Source: Acanthosepion lycidas (Eukaryota; Mollusca; Cephalopoda; Sepiida; Sepiidae). Taken from it: 64,000 nucleotides of DNA. The translations under genes were made by a program, and so were the position numbers. The notes under the pieces were generated by a model. That model was not told the DNA's origin. It saw only the letters and a list, made by a program, of their open reading frames with translations, and ran no database searches. Below are positions 52,982 to 63,500 of this stretch, piece after piece; position 1 is the stretch's first letter; each line of letters begins with the position of its first letter. Where the stretch lies: positions 22,388,565 to 22,452,564 of the forward strand of contig OZ010573.1 in NCBI GenBank assembly GCA_963932145.1. Reading direction: 5' to 3'.

Positions 52982-53300
52982 ATATATATATATATTGCGT
53001 GTAGTTGGGCCGTAATTTTGAATTGATACAAGTTTAGTCAAATACCAACAAAAGTTCTTTGTTATTTTTTATCCTTCATTTCGGATTATTTTATTGGTTT
53101 CAGGTCCTTATTTATAAATATATTTTCCAATGTCTCTAATACTTTCGACTATCAATAAAATTTACCACAGATTTTTGGCTTTTTCTGTTGTCGTTTCATT
53201 TTTCGCGTGTTCCCTTACAAATATCGTGTTTCGCGCGTTCACGGGGAAGCTCATGTCTTCTGTTTATTTATTTGTATTCTATTGGAATATATTTAGTATG
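52982..53300. other. No gene; hydrophobic frame
   Basis: A short 87-codon plus-strand frame begins at 53130 and continues into the next foldback arm. It is hydrophobic but shares its end with a repeat, so it is probably not a gene. Confidence 0.4.
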
Positions 53301-53437
53301 TTAAGTCCAAAATTTAATGTATTTTTGCTTAAGTTGAGTTGTTTGGTTTTTATGCTTCACCGTTCGAGTAATTATAGTCGTTTTTTTTTTTAGTTTATAT
53401 AATAGAGCAGTATATATATATATATATATATACACTG

Positions 53438-53479
<42 letters not shown>

Positions 53480-53586
53480 TGCTCTATTATATAAACTAAA
53501 AAAAACGACTGTAATTGCTCGAATGGTGAAACATAAAAACCAAACACCTCAACTTTAACAAAAAGACATTAAATTTCAGACCTAAC
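53301..53586. mobile_element. TA-centred foldback, ~113-bp arms
   Basis: The left arm (AATTTAATGT, TTTGGTTTTTATGCTTCACC, TTTATATAATAGAGCAG) is mirrored in 53473-53586 with a few changes. The spacer is two TA runs around CACTGC. Confidence 0.95.

Positions 53587-53588
<2 letters not shown>

Positions 53589-53671
<83 letters not shown>
53589..53671. repeat. (TATC)n(TA)n microsatellite
   Basis: Five TATC units then about 33 TA units. Confidence 0.95.
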
Positions 53672-53675
<4 letters not shown>

Positions 53676-53815
53676 TTTTAAAGTTATTTTAGTGGATATT
53701 TAGTGGAGTAGGCGCTCCGTTTATTTATTAAACAGTATATTCATTTATTTTCGTCCACTGGCCTGAATATTTGAAGAAACTTATTTTCGCTCCTCAGATT
53801 AATAAAAATCCACTG

Positions 53816-53817
<2 letters not shown>

Positions 53818-53872
<55 letters not shown>
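53818..53872. repeat. (TA)n microsatellite
   Basis: About 27 TA units. The intervening 53672-53817 shares TTTATTTATTAAACAGTATA with 9450-9480 and 56215-56245. Confidence 0.95.
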
Positions 53873-53874
<2 letters not shown>

Positions 53875-53931
53875 TGAATAGAGAAATCAACACTTAGAGG
53901 CACTCTAAGTGTTGACTTCTATGTTCACTTT
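53873..53931. repeat. Short palindrome
   Basis: AGTGAATAGAGAAATCAACA and its inverse meet at AGAGGCACTCT, with about 27-bp arms and no spacer. Confidence 0.9.
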
Positions 53932-54249
53932 TATATTTACACACGCTCTATTTCTGATACTGAGCACTTTATCCCATAAATATATCACATCTTAAGACTA
54001 TATTTCTTCACACACATACATACATACATATATATATATATCAGGCACGTATCGTCCATAATTACTTATGGTAGGCAGCTTGTGACCTTTATGTAGTAAA
54101 TCTACAAAAAATATTTTGCATTTTATGCATAATAATCAGAGTAGCCTTTATAATTCTTTTGGATTAAGGTGTCATATTGGGCGACACAAGGAACATATAG
54201 TTTCTGATCTATTTTATTCAGGGTAGTCTGTGACTCCTTTGACGGCACA
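53932..54249. other. No gene seen
   Basis: Unique sequence with a short TACA/TA tract near 54013-54042. Confidence 0.4.
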
Positions 54250-54277
54250 TCCTTGACACACACACACACACATATAC

Positions 54278-54338
<61 letters not shown>
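54250..54338. repeat. (CA)n/(TA)n microsatellite
   Basis: CA run, CATATACATATACAT, then about 27 TA units. Confidence 0.95.
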
Positions 54339-54340
<2 letters not shown>

Positions 54341-54629
54341 GAAAGAAAGAGAGAGAGAAATGCATATAATTTCTGTTTGTAATGACTATTTTAGGTTTCC
54401 TTAACTATATATTATGAAAGACAGAGTAGATATCAAACATAACAAACTGAAGTACTATTTATGTTCGACGGAAAGGAAGTGGAAGAAATATTCTACAACC
54501 ACAATATAAGTTTGAATACTGAAAATTACCAAAAAATTACAACTCTATGAAGTTACTATTGGCAAATTAAAGAGACCAACGAGATAAACCATATATATTG
54601 CGGGAAGTGGTAGCAAGAGCTAAATTATA
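54339..54629. other. No gene seen
   Basis: Unique AT-rich sequence. Confidence 0.4.
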
Positions 54630-54686
54630 TTAGGTTGGTGCAAATTTTTAACGTCAAAAACCGACATTACTTTTGCACCAACCTAA
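54630..54686. mobile_element. MADE1-like mariner MITE, copy 8 (57 bp, deleted)
   Basis: TTAGGTTGGTGCAAATTTTT joins straight to AACGTCAAAAACCGACATTA and TTTTGCACCAACCTAA. Most of the left arm is deleted, yet both termini and TA flanks remain. Confidence 0.95.
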
Positions 54687-54889
54687 TAAAAGGCAGGAGC
54701 GAAAGATTAGTAATCTTTGTCTTTTTAGAAAAGCTTATCACACAGCAAAATATCGATAATCCTAATATATTAAGTAAAAGATGTGAAGTAATAAGTTTCT
54801 GCAAACTCCAAAACAAGTACAAATATTCTTATATATTTACTAGTTGTTCTCATTCTCATCCAAACACACACGCATATATGCTGATCTTT

Positions 54890-55015
54890 TAAGCGTAGCC
54901 TAGATGTGACACAAGGTTAGAAATATGGGGAACCCATTGAGAATTGAACGCACTATCCAGTCGTAACTGATCTAGAGAGACAAGCTGGCTAATCATTACA
55001 TCACGTCGAAGTGTT
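54890..55015 (-). mobile_element. SINE-B, reverse
   Basis: On the plus strand GATGTGACACAAGGTTAG (tail), TGAGAATTGAACGCAC (B box) and GCTGGCTAATCATTACATCA (head). Confidence 0.7.
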
Positions 55016-55069
55016 CACATATACATATATGTGATTGCGAATAAGTGAAAAAAAAAACCAGTTTCTGTC

Positions 55070-55350
55070 TCATATAATATTTAAGTCGTATAAGATACAA
55101 AGTTTTAAAGAAACTAAAAACGAAAAGGACATCTTTAGCCAGAATCAGAAACAGGCAGTTGGAATTTATAGGGAACATAATGAAGAAAGGGGGTTTGGCG
55201 AATTTGACATTCACGGGACATATGGAATGTAAAAGGGACAGAGGAAAGTAGCGAATAATCTTACTAAGAGCTACAAAGAACAGGAAGTTGTGGAGAGTCA
55301 TGATCGCTTACGTTTTGAAGAGACAAAGAAGAATAGTGTGCACAAATAGG
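55070..55350 (+). mobile_element. LINE-2 3' tail
   Basis: GAAACAGGCAGTTGGAATTT, AACATAATGAAGAAAGGGGG and AAGAACAGGAAGTTGTGGAG encode, with frameshifts, the tail blocks RKRQLEF.GNIMKKGGLANLT and NRKLWRVMIAYVL. It ends near 55345. Confidence 0.65.
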
Positions 55351-55779
55351 GAATTACCAAATTTAATGGAATGAAAAGAAAGGAAATCTTTCATCTCACA
55401 CACACACTCACAGGCGCCTAGAAGATTCCGGACATAAAAAAAAAAAAATGCTCACTAAATATTTTCGTTTTGAGCAATTACTCTTTGCGCCGCTATAATT
55501 TATTTTTAAATCGGGACATGAAAGACGACGCTTGAAATTGGAGAATCTAACAGAGAAACAATTGAGACAATGGTCCATGAGACATCCAAGCAAGCATTTT
55601 TTTTTTTTAGCTGGACACACAGGAGGGGTGGCTACTAACGATTACTAATTACCGAGACCCCCTCAAAGAAAAGACAAATTAGTTCAAATACTTTTTTCTT
55701 ATAAACTTTTACACTTACATGTGTCCCGCACGCGTGACACTGTTTGTATACACGCTCAAGCGCACTACTCTATAATCAC

Positions 55780-55781
<2 letters not shown>
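55351..55781. other. No gene seen
   Basis: Unique AT-rich sequence with short A and T runs. Confidence 0.4.

Positions 55782-55849
<68 letters not shown>
55782..55849. repeat. (TA)n microsatellite
   Basis: About 34 TA units. Confidence 0.95.
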
Positions 55850-55852
<3 letters not shown>

Positions 55853-55896
55853 GGAAACACACGAGTTCTCCATTTTAAGGTTGGTACCATGAATTA

Positions 55897-56195
55897 GAAG
55901 GAACGGTGGAGTAATGGATAGCGGATGGATTGAGGAAAACGAAGAGCCGAGTTTGAATTCCAGTCGAAGACATTGCATTCATTTACGTGCTAATCCCGTT
56001 GGGGAAGGGTATGAATCCTCTTCTTCGCCCACCAACTATCGGTAAATAGCAGGACATTCGGGGTTCTATAGCCTTGGATGGCAAGTATTCTAAATCAGAA
56101 AGAAATGGCAACCTAATGCAGGAAAAAATGTATGCATGGTCAGTCATGTATCGAAAGATAAATGATCGCCTACGCGTGTATAACTCATGGATACT
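55897..56195 (+). mobile_element. SINE-A, full length
   Basis: Head GGAACGGTGGAGTAATGGAT with B box GAGTTTGAATTCCAGTCGAA, complete body and tail GTATCGAAAGATAAATG. This is one of the best copies for defining the element (about 290 bp). Confidence 0.85.
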
Positions 56196-56520
56196 CATAT
56201 TTGAGTAGACGCTTCATTTAATTATTAAACAGTATATTTATTTATCTTTGTCTACAGAGATAAAAATCTGTCGGATGAATAAATAAAAATTAATTGTTTA
56301 GAAAATTTGTTTATGTTTGTATACGAAACTAAACAGATGTGATAATTTCGAGGAATCTGTGTCGTAACGGATTTCCCTTAAAGGCCAGCTTCAGATCTTG
56401 CTTGATCGAGTCGGTCAAGGCACGTCGGATCTAACGACAGTTTCCCTCTGGCCAGGGGAACGCAGTTTCCAGTCTATATTTTTCTTTATTAAGCTTTCTC
56501 GAATATTCAGGCCGCTAGAC

Positions 56521-56571
<51 letters not shown>

Positions 56572-56719
56572 CCGCTATGAATTATGAGTCAGTCAAGACC
56601 CAAGGTTGAATGTTATGAAAGTGTGTCTAGAATTACCTTATCATTACTTGTGACAGCGTGTCATTTCTAAGTTTAACCCCGTAGTCATTAACAGTTTAAA
56701 AAGCAACATATTCACATTT
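56196..56719. other. No gene; contains (TA)n at 56522-56569
   Basis: 56205-56250 shares the TTATTAAACAGTATATTTAT segment seen at 9450 and 53730. A TA run lies at 56522-56569. The rest is unique. Confidence 0.5.
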
Positions 56720-57480
56720 GCTTCCTGTGTTGATTTTGAAAGGATAGTACTGCCACAGAAGCACTAAGAAACATTAATGTAGTGTATACAGATGCAGTGA
56801 AATCTCGTACTGGTCATCTGTGGTTTAAGATGTTTAAAAATGGTATCCAATGAGCTTCGTTCTAGGAATCGACCCACTCTGAATAAACTTTGAGACAGTT
56901 ATTGAGCTGGATTCATGTCAAAGCACTTGTATGCATGTTCAACTGTCCACTAAAGACTCAAGCGAATTGGGGAACTTGCAAAGAAGTTATTGTGTTCCTC
57001 GTGAGCTTCTGTTTAAGAATCGAATACATTCCACCATCTGCAGATGTCTTTTAACCGAGAATGCCAGTCTTTCATTGTTTTTTGTTTTTGTTTTTTCACA
57101 TCGCATTGTTATGAGTGATGAAAAATGAGTTTTGCATGTCAACAGAAATAGAAAATGACAGTGGTTATCAGAAAATGAGAAACCAGTCCCAACGAGAAAA
57201 ACAGGGCTTCATCCACATAAGATATTGTGTCTGATGGAATATGAAAGGTGTCGTCAATTACGAGCTACTGGAAGATGGAAGTATGGCTTTTGAATTCATC
57301 AGGCAAAAGAAGCATTACATGAAAAGTATTCTGCTTTGCTAAACAGAAAAGCTGTTATTCTCCAGCAAGACACACGCTGCAAGACAAATCCAAGAACTGC
57401 AGCGATACTCACTTCCGTGGGATATTTATTGGCTTAATATTGAATGTATGGGTGCTTTTTGGTCAGATCTCGTATTAATT
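56720..57480 (+). pseudogene. Mariner transposase (Hsmar1/SETMAR-like), heavily decayed
   Basis: In shifting frames: ATEALRNINVVYTDAVKSRT then WFKMFKNG (HTH domain linker); MSDEK, matching the GDEKW block with the first catalytic Asp; VNRNRK.QWLSENEKPVP; KTGLHPHKI; NMKGVVNYELLEDG; then LNRKAVILQQDTRC, where the second catalytic Asp (HHDNARPH in the family) survives. Many stops and frameshifts. No terminal repeats were found. Its block order is that of the mariner group carrying TTAGGTTGGTGCA-type ends. Confidence 0.8.
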
Positions 57481-57557
57481 AAATATAATTGTTAGCCGTA
57501 TGCACGCGTGCGCGATAGCGAATAACACCCACATATATAAGGAAAGTTATATAGATT

Positions 57558-57940
57558 ATGGTGGACTCTCTCGTCGTATTCGACGTATGAGGGTCAAGCA
57601 GCTCCGTTCCTAGGAACTGAGAGCCAGACACCAGCATATATGATTTGATTAGAATGGTGAAGGCTTTATGCAGAACCAACCACACTTTTTGAAGGACCGA
57701 ATACTGAGACCTGGTGCACAACGTGTCACAAGGTCTCCAAACGACCCTCCGCAGGTTTTGAATTCAGAGTTGTCCTTCTCCTAGACCAGTTGCCATCCAA
57801 GGCTATATATAGCAAAGGGAGAAGAAGAGAATTAATACCTTTTCCAAGGGTATTAGCACGTAAGTGAATGTAATTGATTCGTCTAGAATTCGAACTCGGC
57901 TCTCCAATTCCTCAATCCGAACCTCTATCCACTACTCATA
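57558..57940 (-). mobile_element. SINE-L, nearly complete
   Basis: Reverse copy. 3' end GGTGGACTCTCTCGTCGTAT (plus-strand sense), middle CACTTTTTGAAGGACCGAAT, head GAATTCGAACTCGGCTCTCC. It agrees with 42979-43355 along its whole length. Confidence 0.85.
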
Positions 57941-57985
57941 TATGTATAGATAGATAGATAGATATATAGATTATATTTGTTGAAT

Positions 57986-58072
57986 TTAATTTGAAAATAT
58001 TTACACTTGTGTGAGTTGTGTGTGTCTGTAAGTATACCGACGCACACACAAGTGTCAATATTTTCAAATTAA
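57986..58072. repeat. Palindromic hairpin, ~30-bp arms
   Basis: TTTAATTTGAAAATATTTAC plus ACTTGTGTG pairs with CACACAAGTGTCAATATTTT..AAATTAAA across about 26 bp. Confidence 0.9.
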
Positions 58073-58107
58073 AAGTCTGCATAAATTTACTTTTAAGCAC
58101 ATTTACC

Positions 58108-58109
<2 letters not shown>

Positions 58110-58173
<64 letters not shown>
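58110..58173. repeat. (TA)n microsatellite
   Basis: About 32 TA units. Confidence 0.95.
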
Positions 58174-58178
<5 letters not shown>

Positions 58179-58999
58179 GGCATAGTTAGATATCTATGCT
58201 AACACGCACACATAGATAAGTAAACAAATCATAAATGCGTTTATATTTTTACGAGCTTTCATTTCGCAATCCCAGTATAAAAAAAAAAAAAACAAACACA
58301 GAAAGAAAACTGTATATAATTAAATATATATATATATATATTTTATCCTTTCTTCTCAACAAACTAAAAATCCGAAAAAAATCCACCAATCGCAAACCAA
58401 ATATTAAATTACTTGTATTCTTGGTGGCTAGAGAAGACTTTTTGTCACATCGTTTTTTTTCTTTTAACGGCGTTTCGTCTCTACTTCCAACCTTCCTTTT
58501 CATTCTTTCCGCGCAGGCCTAGAAGAGCGTCGTGCATGAAATAAGAGCGGGCCATGTTTTATTTGTTTCTTTTACTGGCGAAGCTGCTAATTGAATAACG
58601 TCAACATTTTGAAACATTATATACGTATGTGTGTACGCAAATATGCTGGTTTAAATATGTATGAATCATAAGCTTAATGTATGGGCTACCTAAAAGTTTC
58701 GGGAACTTAAAACAAGAAATGGTTTCCTCACGGAAAATAAAATTGTAGAATATGTTTTTTTATTTAGATTATGGTAGAGTGATTTCGATAGATGTGAGAA
58801 ATGTCCGACGAGACAGAGAAAACAGTGGGTAACCTGACAGATGAAAACATGGATCAATATCTTCAAATGACGTGGCTGTTTGATGTATGGCAGACATAGA
58901 AAGAAAACCACAAGAATACCTAGACACGATAGCAAAGGAAAAGAGGAGGAAAAGACTGTCAATTGTAAGAAGACAGAATCTACGAGTATTTACTATTTA
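58174..58999. other. No gene seen
   Basis: Unique sequence. Short frames on both strands at 58235-58520 overlap each other and contain A/T runs; no known domain. 58690-58990 is purine-biased. Confidence 0.45.
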
Positions 59000-60025
59000 C
59001 TTTGAGCTCCTTGACTATATCTAGAGAAGAATCAGCAATATTATTGGTCCTAAGCTGGCGACTCGGCTGCAGTTACGTACCCATTACAGTAAAGTTGCCT
59101 CACTTTGCCTTTTCTATAAATACTTTCATGGTAACTGTTCGTATAAGTTCTTCGCTATGACTGTTTATTCCCCTCCTCCCACAGACAATGGATTGTACAT
59201 ATGAGGACTAGTTAGGACTTTCATAGAGACAATGAGGTATTATGGTGGATGTAGTAAGAATGTGTTGTTTTTGTGTTAGGAATATTGTGGTATGTTTGGG
59301 TCAGTGTTTTTGGCTAGCTAAGTTTAAGACAGAAGAAGACTGTCCTTTTCCCGATTCCTCATTTTGGCCTTGTGCCACATTTTGTATTTTTACAAATAAA
59401 TATCGCTCTTCGCTATTATATTGGAGTTTAGATTATTTTTTAATTGTTCTTTTATTTACACCCCCTCCCCACAGACAACGAATTGTACATATGGAGATTA
59501 GTTAGGACTTTTATAGAGACACTGCGGTATTATGGTGAATGTAGTAAGAATTGTAAGAATGCGTTGTTTTGATGTTAGAAATATTGTGGTATGTTCGGGT
59601 CACTGATTGTGGCTAGCTAAGTTTAAATTTAAGACAGAAGACCGTCCTTTTCCTCATTCCCCATTTTACAAATAAATATCGCTCTTCGCTATGATACCTA
59701 GACTTTAAGCGCAGTGCTAGACTGGTATCGAGATCTCATCAATTTAGAGATGATCTAGCTAAATGTGACCGTAAATTCTATGCTAACAGTTTCTTTTCTC
59801 GCACGTCTTGCTTGTGGAACTCTTTTCCGACTCCATGCTATCCAGCGAACTTTAATCTGCAAAAATTTGAACGCAATGTCACTCACTATCTACTGTTCGC
59901 CTGATTACTCTTTCTTTTTCCCGTTCATTATTAATGTTTGTGTTCTTAATTCTTCTACACCCTGTAACCCCTTGCCCCTTGTGTCTTAGTAGCTTTACTG
60001 TCTTACATGGGGAGTCACCGATTTA
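59000..60025 (+). mobile_element. LINE-1 3' end interrupted by a duplicated insertion
   Basis: 59020-59160 codes ISRRISNIIGPKLATRLQ and KVASLCLFYKYFHGNCS. It resumes at about 59695 with SAVLDWYRDLINLEM and VSFLARLACGTLF, then the shared 3' block CCTGTAACCCCTTGCC and an A tail at 60020. The 59161-59690 insert is described separately. Confidence 0.75.
59161..59690 (+). repeat. ~280-bp direct tandem repeat inside the LINE
   Basis: CCCACAGACAATGGATTGTA to AAATATCGCTCTTCGCTAT occurs at 59176-59422 and, with small deletions, at 59466-59693. The string CTTCGCTAT lies at the start, middle and end, so unequal exchange or target duplication is likely. Confidence 0.85.
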
Positions 60026-60029
60026 AAAA

Positions 60030-60640
60030 AAAAAAATGGTTGTCAGCAAAAGGAACAGCCGAAGATGCGAGCTACAGTGAATATAGAAATTTAAATATGT
60101 TGGCAGTGTTTTAACAAACGGTGTAAAAATGACACTGAAATCCGAAGACATATTGGAGAATACAAAGTTAATTACTGAAATATATTAGAAGGGGGCTTTT
60201 TTCTTACATATGTCTCCTTATTAAAAGGTGAAATTCTTTTGTTTTCTGCTGTATTTTTTGTTGTTTTTTTTTGGGGGGGGTATTTTTTTTTTTTTTTTGT
60301 TAGTTTTTTTTTTAACAGGTTCACTTCTCGGATAATTGAACTCTAACATGACTCCATCTAAATTTTAATTACTTACCATTAGAAATTGCCAGATAAAACT
60401 ACTTATGTTTTACTTTGATGTATTACATTAAATCCATTGAACATAATGAGAAACGAGAACTTGGAGAATTTATTTCTTAGAGTACAAGAAGAGCAGAGAG
60501 AAACAGCGAATAGTTTGTATAGAGAGCTTGATGTTAGAAGAACTATGTGTTGGTAAGAAGACAAATATTGCTTAGAGCTAAAAAGAATAGGAAGTTGTTG
60601 AGAGCCATAACCGATCAAGTCCTGAATGGACGCGAAACAA
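60030..60640 (+). mobile_element. LINE-2 3' region, split
   Basis: 60032-60170 (ATGGTTGTCAGCAAAAGG; TGTAAAAATGACACTGAAAT) matches the LINE-2 thumb at 36830-36940. After a T/G-rich stretch (60235-60320) the tail resumes at 60435-60640 (ATAATGAGAAACGAGAACTT; AAGAATAGGAAGTTGTTGAG). Confidence 0.6.
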
Positions 60641-60707
60641 CAGAAACTATTTTGATGTTCATATGCCTCCATGTAACTGACTTTATTGGTGTTTTTTCGC
60701 GTTCTCT

Positions 60708-60710
<3 letters not shown>

Positions 60711-60760
<50 letters not shown>
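60711..60760. repeat. (TA)n microsatellite
   Basis: About 25 TA units. Confidence 0.95.
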
Positions 60761-60763
<3 letters not shown>

Positions 60764-61337
60764 CCAGGGGACGTATTTCTACGTTATTTTTTTTTTTAGC
60801 CAAAACATATTTATGAATCAGGTTATTAATAATGATAATGTATGTAAAATATGTGTGTGTAAATGTAAAATATATTATAAATACGTGTGTGTGTTTTTAA
60901 TTGGTCAGTGGAACATGTCATAACGCCATTTCTGATCTTAGGTCTCTGGTTGGGACCCGGAAAGAAATATGTACACACCAGAAATCAAAGGAAATACAAT
61001 AATAATAGTTGCAGTGAGAAGCATTTTATTGTTATTAAAAATAGCATAAAAATATATAGATCAAACTTAGATCTTAGAATAGGCGCCAAACGCAATATGT
61101 AATACGCCACAAGACATACGTGTAATGGCTGAATAAATTTTTTGTTGAACTTATCTGAAAGTTTAATTCGAATTTTAGTATTCAGTTTTCGTCGAATGAA
61201 GACATCCTTTGTTTGATAAGAGCAGCCTTTATGAGAAAAAGAAAAAAGGACAATTAACGTCTCGATTCGTGGCATTAGTTTTAGACTGATTATATGAACA
61301 TCTTGTAGAAAACACTGTAAAATCTTCTCTATGGTGG
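60761..61337. other. No gene seen
   Basis: AT-rich unique sequence. Confidence 0.4.
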
Positions 61338-61674
61338 CTAGACTTTTCGAATTTAAGCGCAGTACTAGACATGCTACGAGATTTCATCAATTTACATTTG
61401 AACTGGCTGGCTGGATATAACCGTAAATTCTATGCTAACAGTTTCTTTTCTCGCACTTCTTCCTTGTGAAACTCCTTTTCGGTTCCATGCTTTCCAGCCA
61501 ACTTTAACTGGAAAAAATTTAAATGCAATGTCAATCACTGTCTGCTGTCCTCCTGATTACCCTTCCTCTGTTGTTGCTCTTTAACAATGTTCTAACTCTT
61601 CCACATCCAGTAAGCCTGTGCGTCTCTGTGACTGTGCTGCCTTGCTTGGGGTGAACTCGATTTAAAAAAAAAAA
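61338..61674 (+). mobile_element. LINE-1 3' end
   Basis: AVLDMLRDFINLHLNWLAGY, KFYANSFFSRTSS, FNWKKFKCNVNHCLLSS and the shared 3' block TGCCTTGCTTGGGGTGAACT with an A tail. It aligns closely with 59695-60025. Confidence 0.75.
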
Positions 61675-61865
61675 CATTCTAAAAATCGTATTGTAAAAGT
61701 TGTTTAAAGATGACGGAAGCACATTTATAAAGTTGTTGAAATCAATAATCAATATTACTTGCTTTGAAACTAGCTAGAAAGTGTTACACGTATTTTGAAA
61801 GCAACCGAACATGGAATTACTACCAATCCTATTCAATACAGATTAGAATTATTGTTTCTTTCTAT

Positions 61866-62225
61866 GCGCCATGTCCTTTCAGGATGTAGGCGATCATGGC
61901 TCCCCACCTCCTCCTATCCGTTGCAGTTCTTAACAAATTCCTTCCCTTTGCCATCTTCCCCAGACCACGTTCTGTTATCCACTTGCACAAGCCCGCTAGG
62001 TATGTCATACGTTGTATTCCTTTGTCTCTCTTTCCCTCTATTCGACCCGTGAATATCAGATTCTCTAGGCCCTCCTTTTTTATTATGTGTCCCGGAAATT
62101 TTAGCTGCCTCTTCCTGATGTTAAGTCTAAGCCTCCTCCTTGTTTACATCCTCTCTAAGATTCATCGTTGCTCATACGCTCAGTCTATGATATCCTTAGC
62201 ATCCTTCTGTAAAAACACATACTGT
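61866..62225 (-). mobile_element. LINE-2 3' tail, best preserved
   Basis: The minus strand codes KRQLKFPGHIIKKEGLENLI, FTGRIEGKRDKGIQRMTYL, AGLCKWITERGLGKMAKG and RTATDRRRWGAMIAYIL with few interruptions. The H-x-x-x and 'RGRQR' blocks are the conserved end of this LINE's ORF2. Confidence 0.75.
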
Positions 62226-62637
62226 TTCTATACAACAGAGTATATAATATAAACACAGAAAAATATAACAACAGACCCCTTGAAAATAGTTAATGAATTG
62301 GCTGAAAGCGCTTTGAATAATAATCATTATGAACAATTTCTATACTCTCTGAGTCCTTATAAACAAAAATCTGTAATAAACAATCCCTTCTTCGTCATAT
62401 TCAAGGAAACATATACGAAAGAAAGAGTGCTGTGAAAATATACAATATTCATACAGTGTCAAATTGATCCCTGATATCATAAAGAGTTTGTAAATGTCAA
62501 GTTTGAAATTGTGACTACGTCATTGCATACAATTACGAATTGGGAAAAAAAACCATCAGTCGTATCCAATTATTAACGACATAAGCCGAGTTTTTAACTT
62601 GAGATTTGTACATAAAATTAAAGTACAGATAACTTTC
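62226..62637. other. No gene seen
   Basis: AT-rich unique sequence. Confidence 0.4.
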
Positions 62638-63500
62638 GATATTTCTGAGATGAGATATTTTAATTATTTACATTATCTACATTGTTCGGACTGTTGTCTA
62701 GGTCTGGATTAACCATTAAGCAAAATAAGAACGTGCTTAGGGCATCGGGGGGAGGGGACACCTCAGAAATTGTAATGATATGATGTTGTTGTACACATCT
62801 AAAGAAATAAGTTGAACACGATTAACATTTGAACCAAGAGGGCGCCATTATGAAGGTGGGGGCAACTGGCATGCAGCGGATCTTTATTGACATTCTGATT
62901 GGTTAATAAAGGCATAATCTAAGGGAGATAATGAGGATTGTATTTACTCAATACAACACATCTCCTCTCTTGAATAAGTTAGTATTATACTAATTAACTA
63001 AATGGAATTTCAATTGTGCGAACAGAAGTAGACTAACTTTATGTTCGCTTGGCATTATTCTAGCCATATTTTTATGCGATTCTGTAACACATTAATTTGT
63101 TGATGATACGAACACTTCTAGTCACAGTTCTCTTAGAATCTGGTCGTGACTCATTTGACAATGGCTGCACAGCTGTGATTGTTTCTTTCTTGGTTGGTGT
63201 TGTTCTGGGTTAGAACTAATGGTCAGCCTCTATCGATGGCCGTATCTTGCCATCGGTTCATTCTATATTTATTTCCAGTTAGCGTTTCCACGGTGCACAT
63301 TCTCGGTTGATAGCCTTTATTTATTTGCACTACTTATTGAGATTCCATGCTAGCATACTTAACTCGCAGGTGTATGGGGCCCCAAAATCTTTTAAGTGCT
63401 TAGGTCACCTATGGGCCTTAATCTGGCCCTGCTGTTGTCTTCATTTTTATTGCCATATAAATCGCTATAAATCCAGGGATAGATTTGGTAATATATTTAC
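62638..63500 (-). repeat. Dispersed repeat E, copy 4, split by a hAT element
   Basis: TTTCTGAGATGAGATATTTT and CATTGTTCGGACTGTTGTC up to 62698 continue after the insertion as TTCATTTTTATTGCCATATA. This reproduces the repeat E order seen at 40664-40740. Confidence 0.75.
62699..63431. mobile_element. Non-autonomous hAT transposon, 733 bp
   Basis: Left end TAGGTCTGGATTAACCATTA, right end (reverse complement) CAGGGCCAGATTAAGGCCCA. Similarity continues through GTGCTTAGGGC / ACCTAAGCACTT. The 8-bp repeat CTGTTGTC flanks both sides (62691-62698, 63432-63439). No transposase was recognised inside. Confidence 0.85.

Noticed and set aside
53130..53393. Hydrophobic 87-codon frame resembling a small membrane protein
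   Set aside because: Its second half is the arm of a foldback element present again in inverse orientation 80 bp away.
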